A stretch of 64,000 nucleotides of DNA from Nectonema munidae (lineage: Eukaryota > Nematomorpha > Nectonematoida > Nectonematidae), in the NCBI GenBank assembly GCA_030549495.1, contig JAUIRK010001034.1, positions 930,001 to 994,000 of the forward strand. The letters are read 5' to 3'. Shown piece after piece: positions 21,176 through 32,800 of this stretch. Both the position numbers and the translations under genes were made by a program. Position 1 is the stretch's first letter, and each line of letters starts with the position of its first letter. The notes below the pieces were generated by a model. It did not search any database. It was not told where the DNA came from and saw nothing but the letters and a program-made list of their open reading frames with translations.

Positions 21176-21475
21176 ATGGTTGACGAAGCCTTTTGTAATT
21201 TAATAAATATTATGCCTGAAAATGAAAAAGTTGATGAACTTTTAATTTATTTTGAACACATATATGTCCGAGGAAAGCAAAGAAGAAATGGAACAGCAAG
21301 AAGTCCACTTTTTCCTATAGAAAACTCTGTGGAAGGAGTTGCGCGAACGGCAAATGCAGTAGAAGGTTGGCATTATTCCTTACAATTTTTATTTCAATGT
21401 AGCCATTCGACGATATGGAAATTCTTGAATGGTCTGTATAAAGATAATATCTCTCTTCTAAAAATTATCCATTAA
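21176..21475 (+). pseudogene. MULE transposase-domain protein, C-terminal fragment
   Basis: 99 open codons. IYVRGKQRRN..SPLFPIENS and ARTANAVEGWHYSLQ, then STIWKFLNGLYKDN, match the C-terminus of Mutator-like transposase proteins (family form R-T-N-N-x-VEGWH). The catalytic part is absent, and it lies directly after an unrelated hAT fragment. No further gene is seen in 21476-22330. Confidence 0.65.
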
Positions 21476-22329
21476 AAGAAAAATTAAACGTTCAACCAGT
21501 CAATCCGACATTATTTCATACCTCAAAGCCATTCAATATTCTGCATTTAAATAGTTTTCAGCAATAAAATTGTTTTATATTTACTCTTAAATTTTACTTT
21601 TTTCTAATTTTTAAGACAATTAAAAATGCAAATTTTATAGTAAATGTTAAATCAGTAGATTGCAATGATATTTTGAATGATGGTATTTTTCGTCTTCACA
21701 TTACTAAAGTATTTTAATTCAGGCTTATTTTTATATGAACTAAATAAATTTAAACGACGTAGATGCATTGGCTTCAAAATGTTTGGTACGAAACATGAAT
21801 TCAAATTGATAAGCGAAGAAAAAAGCTTGAAGGGAGTAGTAGATTTCCACTTGATGGCGAATAAGCCGAAGAATACCTCCTGGTGACTGAATTTAAATTA
21901 CAATATGATAAATATATTAAAAGTTTAAAAATGCAGCCAGTGTTATTTCACGCTTTGAAAAAGGTTTATATTTTAAATTTAACATCTTCGTAAGGTGGAT
22001 GGATTAAAGGTGAGGATCAAGCATTCTTCGGCACAATAAATTTAATTGTAAATTTTCTATGGAAACATATGGGCCAATTTTAGTCTAAATACGGGATTGC
22101 ATTTAGAAAAAATTTATTTTGAAAGAGAAGAAAATTAATAGGCTCAAAAATGTAATCATACAATTCCATGGACTCTAAAAATGATTAAATAACAAGAAGC
22201 ACACGCGTGTCTGTATTTACATAAATGGAGTGGTCAACACTTGTAACAAAGATTTGAATAAAACAAGTTAAACTGGTTTGAAAGGGAAAACAAGAAAATG
22301 AAAAATTAATGTTTTAAATGAGATAAAGT

Positions 22330-22940
22330 CTCTTTTATTACAAGGAGAAGCTTTTGGCGAGGAGCGTGATTGCGAAATCTTTGATTCGAGAAGGTAAAAT
22401 CAGCGCGCTAAAGAAGTTACGGTGGTGGCATTTAAAAGAACAAAGTTAAGAGTACGTTTAAAATCAAAATGTCGCGCACAGCAGAGTAAAATGGCGCAGT
22501 GTCTCAATTTGGAAAAATGAAGTTTTTTGATGAACAAACACACAAAAGAAACAGAAATAAAAGTATATAAAATATTAAATAACAATAGCAAAACGAATGA
22601 AGTTTATAACGAATAAGGGATATGACGATGTTGATAATAATGAAGTGGGGATTGTTAAGAATGTAATAAAAAGTTTGAGTGATAGGAAATAAAAGATTAG
22701 TTTCTTGCAAGGGGCTGCCTGCTCGCGTTAGGAAAAGAGTTGGGACTCGTTGATGACCTCCAGAAAGATCAACCTTCCCAGAGTGCATGCGTTTGACCCA
22801 GCAATCCAAGATTTGACCGCTTCCATAGAGATTGGCGGTTTCTGTTGCTGCTGAGAACGTATCGTGGTAGAGGGTTTATTTTCATTGGTGTAGATTGAAG
22901 GGTGGTGGGATAATAACAGTAGAATTTGAAGAAACACTTC
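22330..22940. other. GC-richer patch with short opposing frames
   Basis: More balanced base composition than its surroundings, with short frames on both strands. On + a coding-like run ends at GAGAAG|GTAAAA near 22395. On - an ATG near 22836 opens MEAVKSWIAGSNACTLGR before a possible donor. It could be a pair of first exons or transposon debris; I recognise no protein. Confidence 0.25.
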
Positions 22941-23270
22941 TAAAAGAATAAACGATCAACATAAGTAAAAAAGAGAAATAACACTGTGAACAAATTTGAG
23001 GTTCAAAAAAGTACAAGTTAAGGCATGTTTCTGGGTCAAAAATAGTTCTGGTTATGAATTTGACATTTATTCCTCCAAATTAGACACCGTTTTCCCGTAC
23101 CAGGTACCATATGTTTTATAATATACTGCAAATTATTCCGTATTGAGCACAACATTGCAAATACTGTGTTACAACTCGTATGGAGTGTGATCATCTTTTT
23201 TTATACCCCAGAAGAAGTCTGGCAACTTTATTCACTATACTCAACTACATATTACAACCATTTAGGATAA

Positions 23271-23448
23271 AATTTGCTCCATATATGATTTGATATAATA
23301 ATAAAAATCGGGAGACAACGGCGTAAAGTTCATTGTGACTTAAGTATAGCTAGACTTTCGGGCGTGTTTAATTTGATACTGTTTATAATAAAGTTTACTC
23401 CGTGCTTGATTTGAAATAATAAAAATCGGGAGACAACGGGGTTAAAGG
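23271..23448. repeat. Two tandem units of about 118 bp, partial
   Basis: AATCGGGAGACAACGG recurs at about 23307 and 23425 within two roughly 60-bp matching blocks. The second abuts the 5' border of the LINE copy. Confidence 0.5.
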
Positions 23449-25276
23449 GATTGCCTTTCAATCACCTAGATGTTATACTTTTTGAAAATGAAATGATCTT
23501 AATTTCTCTGCCAATTCTGAAACCTAATAAACAGCCTACCATATTCAGCTCGTATAGACCTATTTCTTTGTTATCAAGCTTTGCTAAAATTTTTGAGAAA
23601 GTTATTTTTACGAAATTGAGTAACTATCTTAACAAAATAAATTTCTTCTATAAACATCAATTTGGTTTTCGGCCTAATAAATCAACCACGGATGCCCTAT
23701 CAGAACTATCATTATCTGTAGCAACAGCTTATGAACAAAAAGCTAAATTGTTATGTTTCTTCTTAGACTTTTCTAAGGCGTTCGATACTGTGAATCACCA
23801 TATCTTACTATATAAAATTAGAAAGTTGGGCATCAGAGGCTGTTTTTATAATTTGATCCAGGACTATTTATCTTTTAGAAAAAATTTTATATTTTTCAAA
23901 AATTTTTATTCCGACGGCTATTATTCTAAGTCTGGTGTTCCTCAAGGATCAATCTTAGGTCCGCTATTGTTTTTAATTTACATAAATGACATACACAAGT
24001 GTTTAGACAATCATAGCAAACTTATCATGTATGCAGATGATTTAACTCTAATGTTTAATACAAAAATTCTGATCATCATGCCATTCAAGCTTCACTTAAA
24101 AACATTACTAATTGGTGTGATTTTAATAAAATAAAAATTAATCATGAGAAAAGTAACTTTATAATATTTTCCAAAAGACCAGTAAACTCTACCCCATCTT
24201 TTTATTTGAATAATGTTAGTATCAAAAGAGTTAGCCGAATAAAATTTCTTGGAGTAACACTAGAAGAAAATTTTTCCTTTTCCACTCATATTAATAATAT
24301 TTGCATAAAAATCTCTAGAATTTTAGGTTGCCTGAAAAAATTGCAAACTTACTTACCTACTAATGCACGAAAGACCCTTTATTATTCCCATGTATTTTCA
24401 CACTTAAGTTATGCAAATCTATTATGGGGCTCTAACAATCAAACGCATCTGGTAAAACTATCAAAGTTAATGAAAAAATTTTACAAATTCATAAACGAAA
24501 AAAGTGATCAGGAAATCAAAATTTTAAATATATATCAAATTAACTCAGTTTCATCCCTCATGTTTTATTATAAACAATATGTAAAACGAGGAGAATATCA
24601 CGGTCTTTTTGTTCCAAATAGTTCAGTTCATGATCATCTAACCAGACAATATAGTAAATTGCACATTCCGAGATTTAATGAAAATTCTAATTTCAGAAAC
24701 ATTTACTTTCGGACATTGAATCTTGCTAATAAATTGTTAAACAAACTCAATATTTCCAACAAAAAATTTTTTCGAAAATCCGTGGTAAAACTACTACTAA
24801 AATAACTTCACTACACTTTTCTTCTCCTTTAAATATATCCAAATATAAAATTTTATATAATAACAATACATTAAATTAAATATTATTTATCATTTTTAGG
24901 CTGTATATACATATTATATATATATATATATATGTAACATATTAAATAATCTCAATATGTAAAAAATATTTTCATTATTGCTGTCTTTTTTCCCTCTGTT
25001 TTTTTTAAATATGTGTAGTATAAACTTTGGAGACCAGTCATCTCGATGGATAGTTTTATCCCTTTGTCTTCTCTCCTCTAAAGTGATCTTCAGTGAATTG
25101 AATATATATAACCTTCAAACTCTTCATTGAATAAATTTTTTCGTCATTCTGGTGATGAAAATTTGCAGTTTTCTAAAGATTTATCATTTTTTTTTTCTCT
25201 TATTTAAATGAATGTGTGTATAAATTTATGAAGTCCTTTATTCCTCATGTAATTTTGCTCTTGTGTAAATGAATAA

Positions 25277-25306
<30 letters not shown>
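23449..25306 (+). mobile_element. LINE (Jockey/CR1-like group), 5'-truncated, reverse transcriptase mostly preserved
   Basis: 23451-24134 and 24206-24805 give most of a reverse transcriptase. They show SSYRPISLLSSFAKIFEK, FLDFSKAFDTVNH (motif A), SGVPQGSILGPLLF (motif B), MYADDLTL (the YADD centre), then KFLGVTLEENFSF and LYYSHVFSHLSYANLLWG. One frameshift near 24060 separates the parts. The endonuclease and everything before the RT are missing, as expected from 5' truncation. The 3' end is a (TTA)n tail at about 25277-25306 after roughly 470 bp of untranslated sequence, with a (TA)n run at 24914-24934. Clade placement is by feel of the motifs. Confidence 0.85.
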
Positions 25307-25308
<2 letters not shown>

Positions 25309-26250
25309 ATTAGAACAAATCAAAAGTAAAGGGTTTTGTAATTACGGCTGTATCGATTAGGTACACTTCATAGGGTTTTGAGATAAAAACAATTTTTGCA
25401 TTGAAATGTAGAAATATTTTCCTCTATTATTAAATTTGGTATCTTTTTTAAGAAGCATTGATAAAATTAATAAAGTGACAAAAGAATAAATTGACCTCTA
25501 CTGACCCCTAAAATTAAAACTATCCCATATTCTTTTGTTATATAAACGTATATGGGTAACCATTATAATATTAATAAATTCAATTCAATTTTATTTCAAA
25601 AAATCGCAAAGTCCAAAAAGATTTTAATTTACCTTAACTGACCCCCAAAATGTGGAAGTTGTAACCTATTTATTTGAAGGTGGAAAAACAAGAATGTAAA
25701 ATGGCGAAGTTTATTTCGGTTTTTATTTGAAACAAAAAAGTGGGCAAATTATTTCAAATTATTGAGTGACATTTTTCATGTCACTCTGTGAACAAATTAT
25801 TGAGTGACATTTTTCAATATATATATATATATCAAAAGACTTTCTTAAATTTGGAAAAATGAGTTCAGAAGAGCATAAATCTAGGCAAGAAAACAAGACA
25901 ATATTTTAAACTATCCAATATAAATTATTATCGAAAAATGCTTGGCTGAGTATAGGTGTCAGTTAGTTTTATCTTGGTTATAGGTACTTAGAAAACCTTT
26001 ATATCTAGTTTCACGTCAAAAGAAGAGTGCGTAAAAAACTAATCAAAACTCGTATTTTTAGTATTACGTATTTGAACCAAATTTTACATTGAAAGTAAAA
26101 GATCATTAGATTTTGTCGCATAACATCAAAATTAATAATATATGTCTATTTTAAAAATAACTTCACAAACAATGTACGCAAAAAAAATAATCAACGTGTT
26201 TCATAAATTTTTGAATCTACCACGCTAATATTACTTCAAATAGATAATAA
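25307..26250. other. Intergenic, no gene seen
   Basis: AT-rich. A 23-bp block (AATTATTGAGTGACATTT...) is duplicated at about 25757 and 25795, the first forming a 9-bp hairpin with GTCACTC. Confidence 0.4.
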
Positions 26251-26814
26251 TCAGAATCTGCATGGAAGACAATATCTAAAGGATTGCTTTAAAACGGTTA
26301 CACTTTTTGCTTGTTTATGCTCTATAAATAGACCAATAGAAAAAAAGACCTTGATTTTAAACACCTGAAATTCGTGATTTTGTGAGGACATATTCAAACC
26401 ATAAATTAACATTTGTATTTTTTGAAATGATGGCTTAGAAGAGCCTCCTTGTTCCCGATACGTAAGAAGATAAAGCATACTTGTATTCAAATCCCACAAG
26501 ACAACATAACTCTGTATGGCGTTGATGACACGAATCTCAGCTTCTAAGCCACCTCCGTTAAGAATTATTAGTTCTTTGATTAGATATTCTTTGTTTGTGA
26601 GGTCTTCTTGATTTATCATGCCTGGAGATGATGAAACTAAGACAGGAGGTAAAGATCAAGAACAACAGCTTCATAAATCAATATATAAATTAAAAATTCG
26701 GGATACGAGGCATCGAAATCAGTAAAAATAAGTTTGTGAAATTAATCCACTTAGTTTAAATATTAACAAGTGGTGAAAAGCGGGCAGAAATTTAGTAGCA
26801 TTACGATGCCAATT
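26251..26814 (-). CDS. eIF4G: eIF4G C-terminal W2 exons (two)
   Basis: 26751-26814 encodes NATKFLPAFHHLLIFKL. 26251-26621 encodes KEYLIKELIILNGGGLEAEI then AIQSYVVLWDL, matching the W2 helices around ELQALYALQASIVKLD. The usual aromatic/acidic tail of W2 is not seen; the frame runs to a stop at 26251, or a donor at about 26367 (CAG|GTGTTT) may lead to another exon. Confidence 0.75.
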
Positions 26815-29800
26815 CTCAAAAAAGGAAAAAATGAATTCTCAAAAATACTGTTTTGAAAGATCAGGCTTTGTTAACGAATTCAAGATTTGAACCGACCTCT
26901 TTCTTGTATTCAGCTTGGCAAGTATGCAACGTTAGACAAAATCTAGAGTCTTAGATTTTACAAACTCATCATCGATGTTAAGCATCTTTTCAGGCCCCCT
27001 TTCATTGCGAAAAAAAGTAGTAAATTTTGCAGTCCAATCCGCTCATCACTAACCCTTAAAATTAAATATATTAATCTTATTTTTAGGTCATTCCACAAGA
27101 TTTAACATGTTGATGATCAGTGTGACATGGTGTCCCAATGAAATTAATTCGCCTGCTTTAAAAATTCTGATCCTCAAAGGTTTAAGGGCCTGTAAAAAAG
27201 GTAAGTTGATTATAGAGTATGCGCGTCAAGAGAACAAATCTGATAAACAAAACATTGTGCATAGCTAAGGTATTGTAGATTGAGCTATATTTGATCCAAA
27301 AAAATTGGGAAATAAAAAACAAGATTACTGGTTCTTGCATGGTTATGATGAAGAAGAAAACAAAATTACTCTTGTCAGGGACGAAATAGACACAGGATAT
27401 GATTCTTCTAATGATCATTTCAATGAACTCATCACTAGAAGAGTAAGACGTCTCTAGCCGTTTCTAAAAAGAATAAATACATAATCCAAAACAGATATCT
27501 CTTAGAGGATAAGTTTTAAAAGGAAATGAAAAAGGAATGTTTTAAAAACACTACATTATTATATACATAACGTAATTAAAAAATTATTTTGTTTATATGA
27601 GGATTAAAACAAAATCTTCTCTGTCAAGGAGTGGGGTAGGCTTCAATTGGAGGAGAAAACTCAAATACTGGCTGGTTTGCAACTAAAGTTCGTTGTTCGT
27701 TTGCTCCTGTAACGTTACAACTTATTAGTTTTCTTCGGAATCATTTGAAAGGTCGAGAATAAAAAAAATTGTAAAAACATACTTTTAATTTATCCTTAAG
27801 ATAGCTTACCCCAAAATTATATTATATATAATGGAAACTCTTTAGATGTGACAGATGAACTCAGTCAACCTTAGGGCATATCGCCTTGACATACAGCGCC
27901 CATGTTTGGTCAATTGAGCCTCAAATGCCTTATTTCCCTGATTGTCTGTTAGCCTTCGGAAGATTAAATAGTATCAAATTATAAGCAAAACAATTTAATC
28001 GTCTGAATGACGCAAATTTTCTGCTGAAATCATAAAAAATATTTTCAAACGGTAGATTTGAAAGGATTTATATTTCACAGAAATGTGTTAGATGAAATAG
28101 AGGATACCTTGATCCAATCCAAAAGAAATTTGTTTGAGCTTCCTTTTGCGAGTAAAAATTCAACATGATCATCAATATAAGAATTTTTTGAGGAACCTAG
28201 AGGTGGAAAGTCTAGATCTTCTTGTGGCTTGGTGAAGAGATGAGTTAAATGGCTCTAAAAAAAGATTAATTTCAGCACGTCATCTTATTTTAATTTTATT
28301 TGAAACAATATCACGATATGACTATATAATACAAAAATTAGTCGGTGCTCAAAGACCTGGGCGAAAAGTTCTGCACCAAAAATTCGGTCGCCCCTATTGA
28401 TACCGTATCAAAAAAGACAAATTAAATTCAAGTGAGGATTTACCCTTAATGATAAATACCATTTCATTCTACAATAAATCCATATCCATTTTTTAAATAA
28501 GTTATTACAGATCCAAAAACTGATTCCTCTAAATTTGAAAGTCATATGCGCAACTTAATCCAAATACTTAAAAAAGAATAAAAGAATTGTAATTTTAGGA
28601 GTCGAAGTGTGAAATTTTATTTACGATTCCAACTTATGCAAAATGTTCTAGGAGATTGTGATGAAGACGACAAAGGCACGAAGATCATACATCTTTACTT
28701 GTTGAGAGCTATTCTCTCTTTCTTTCCTCATCTCTACTCTTATTTCAAATAGGAAAATAAATAGCACTAACATACCATAGAGAAGATAATGAAACCTTTC
28801 TATTGTTCAAGTTTTCAAAATTTTTGTATATAAACCTAACGAATTACTAAATTCCTCCTTCTTTCACTTGAAACTACTGTCTACGCTATATTGAGTACAT
28901 TTAGAATTTAAATTAATTTTCCACATTCTGCATTTCTCAATCTTTCTTCGTTTCTTTACTATTGGTACTTACTACTCATTACATAGATAAATATGGAGTG
29001 CGAAGGTCAAAAGTATTACATGAACAAAGAGGCCGCTATTACAGTACTACAAGATGTACCAGTAAGTTTTTTACTTACTTATCTTATGAATTATGGAACT
29101 TTATTACAAAGACAAAGATGAAAATTGAAGGAACAACCAAAAACGGAAGGCCGCACCTGAGATGGAAGAACGTGGTTGACAAATATTTAATTTAGAGGAG
29201 AAAGATAACGCGGATAGAAGAAAATGGAAGAAATGAATAAATGCAGTGTACTATTATGGTTCCATATTGAATAAGGAAGGTTTAACATAGCAGCAGAAAA
29301 ATTGGCAACCAATTAGTTTACCAATCTCGTATACTGAAATTACTAAATAATTACTATGTTTAACATAAGAAAACTTGAATTAGAAACAAAACTTAATACA
29401 ATTTATTTTTATTTGCTTTTTTAAGTTCTTAAATTCATAATCATACTTTTAATTTGTATTAAATATTTTTAAAAAAACTAAATTTAGCAAGAAATGAAAA
29501 TTAACCCAAACGTAAATTTTAGATCATAAATTTAACCACAACCCTTACTTTAATTAACTTTAACATATATATGAATGAAATTCAAGTTTAAATTTGAAAC
29601 AAAATTAACAAGTTTAGTTTGCAATTATCATTAAGGTAAATCTATAAAATGTACTACTCACTTGCCAACATTCTGCTAAGTATAATGCATTACATGAAGA
29701 ACATATTTAAATGTTATTGTATTTTAATGCGAACGTTTAATATTTTCGTTTTACTTTCTATTGTTACAAGAGATGAGGAAAAAAGGAAGAGAGGGGCGGG

Positions 29801-32800
29801 GTAGATGTCAAGTAATGATCGATCTTCGTGACAAAAGAACGTTTACCATACAAAACCTACGAATCAACGTGCTTATAATTTTCAAAAAATTAATTTTATT
29901 AAATCTATAACGTGTCTAAAAACCGTGTCTTAAATGTTCATCAAGAAGATAGAGTTAATAGAAAACGAAAGTGGAGGAAACCTTATCTTTAAGCAACTCT
30001 TGAAAGTCTTTTAAAGAGGAAGGAGTTTCAAGAATATTTTTTAGAGTTTGACGAAGGTCATGGAATTGAAGATATGATTTTTCTTTGTTGATTTTGGCAT
30101 CTGTTTGGTTTGAGAATTGAGGCGTGTGAAGGTTGAAACCGGAAGAACAAATCTTGTGGAGCTCGAAGGGATCGCCTTTGTGGTATGCACAGTCCATGGA
30201 AAAGACCAAGACTTTTTGAGCAACCTTGACATCCGAAATACTGGTAATGATGGATATGAAAGAGGTGAAAGGGAGGTGATCATGGGGGATCAGGGTTCCA
30301 AGGAGATGGCCCACGTATTCTTCACCTCTCTTGCAATCGATTTTAAAGTCTTTGAAAAAATCATAACTCAAAATGGACTTAAATCTAAAAAGGAATAAAA
30401 TGTTAAGTTATTTTCATAAAGGATGTTAATTTTACGCATTCTCAATAGTTCTACTTTCCAAAGCTTTAGAAATGATAAGTCTCCTAAGAATGGAGGACAG
30501 TTTCTCTCTTTCAGTGTGAGCCGCGACCTTTTGATTAGAGTAGGATATAAGAATATTTTTGATGAAGGCTGACGATTTTTGTATATTCTTCTTCACAAAC
30601 AGTGTCATCTACAAGATTAAACATAGCAAAGCTTAATATAATTAATAGCAAAATCGCACGCTTTTTAATTATAATCTAAGAATCGATTATTTACGAATCA
30701 ACCGTTAGTTAGCATAAAAAATTGTGAGTTGATATTTATTGAATCATGTTTTCGCAGTTGTTACTTGGTTCGATTTAGAATGCACATTTTCAAAAATCAT
30801 ATATAAACATTATTTATGAAAATGAGAAGAGCTCATGTTTCGAAATCGAGTCCAGCGTGATCATAGCAGTAGAGAATGAATTAAACATGCATGATGAAGA
30901 AAAAATTTGGTAGTAGTCTGTCATGTCTTTAATAATAATAATGCAATTCGATTTCCGACAACGGTTTTTGTGAACAAATATGCTCATCATCGAAAACTGG
31001 GTTCCTTTTTAATGCAAAAATTGGCACTTAATACTACTAACTACACTCAAATTTTTACCGTAAACAAATTATATAGCCAGCTATCAATTTTATAAAACAA
31101 TATCTTTGAATTGTATTTCACCCCAGAACATCATGAACTGTATACGTAAATATTCTCCACAATATATTTGATTGAAACAATCTTACAGAAACTAATTTTG
31201 TAATTACCCTTTGTTGTTGTTAGCCCCTAGATTATACTATCTCTATATGAGTATAATCTCTCAGTTTGAACAAAGCTTTGTTCAAACTGAGAATGTATTT
31301 CCATAAAAGCAAGTACTCTCAGGGAAAAAGTGTAGAATTTAACTTTCGCAGCAGCAGCGATAAACCAGTGTAATATTTTAGCCGAAATAAAAGAACATTT
31401 TTGAACTGTGCCATTATAAGTGAAAGAACCAGAGTGGACAAATGTCGACTCGCCAATAACGTCTCATGAATTTTTAAAAAAGTTGGATGTTATAAATAAT
31501 CTCAACGCCATTTTTACTTTTTGGACAGGTGTTCAGTACAAAAAAATTAATTTTTTCCATTCAGTGCCCTATTAATAAGCAATGATTTAATGTAAATTAA
31601 TTTTTTAGTTGTTTCTATCAGAGACTAAAATCTTTTTTAGGATAGAGTCACTTAGTGTGAAAATATGACTAAAACATGGGCTACCTGAGAATCGTTAGAA
31701 CTTTCAATATATTTAGCCAAAATCCTGCTACATTCAGAATCAAAGTCTTCGTCCGGAACATCTACTTCGTTTTGTAAATCGATTCGTGGTTCAACATTGA
31801 AAGTTCCACATGATGACTTTGAGAAGAGGTTTTCTTTTAACGTTTTTTGTTGTGACTGAGTATTTTCTTTTCCAGAATTAGACAATCGTGCGTTGGTGTA
31901 AGGGTTTATGGAGTGAGAACCTTTATACGGGGGAGGCAGTAATCTATCTAAAAGCATAAAATTAAAAGATTATACAAAAACTAACGTTTAGGAATCAACT
32001 TTCATGAAGCGTTTGATTTTAGGGGATAAATCTACAATGAGAGAGATTTTTTATTCATCAAAATTTAGTATCGGTTCATCGTAGTGCTTTTTAAATTTAG
32101 TAAAGCGTTCAATCGTAAAAAAACTATCTTCGGGAACTTTTTTTTAAATCGGAAGGAAAAGTGTAGGATAGAAAAGAAGATAGTCTTACCTTCTTCACCT
32201 GACTTCCCTTGATTTTTAGGGAGAGAAGACGTTGATATTTTGGGAGTTATTGTTTCCATGCTAGTTGTTTTCTTGAAAGGAGGCTAAGAAAGCATTGATT
32301 TTTGAATTAATCTTAGCATCGAGATAGACATAATTATTGCGATGTAAATTTCACTGATTTTGATTAACGGAAGAAACTGATGGATAAATGTAAAAATAAA
32401 CAGTTCACACAATGTAAATTTGTTGCGAAATCCTTCTATTTCTTCGACCTTTTCCGGTTGTGGATTTAATGAAGAAACAATGAAGATTTTTAAGATTTAT
32501 TCATCAAAGTTATTTTGGCATATAAAAATAGCAAAGAATTATTAAAAAGAATGTTTTCAGAGTTGCTCTAAATTTATTCAATTTAGAAGATTATAATATG
32601 TGGGCACCTGGGGAACTTTATCCAACAAACATAAATACATACAAGAAAATTTTAATTTAACCAAAAATGAATACATTAATTTAACTAGAAAAAATAAAGA
32701 AGTACCATATGAGGTTTATTAAATCTGTTTGATGGAAAATCTTTATCGCAATTTTTGGCGCTAAAATATAAAAAGAAAGATTTAATACATAAAAAATTAG

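Noticed and set aside
26880-26950. tRNA gene
   Set aside because: Box B-like motif without a proper box A or acceptor stem; kept only as a weak SINE-like call.
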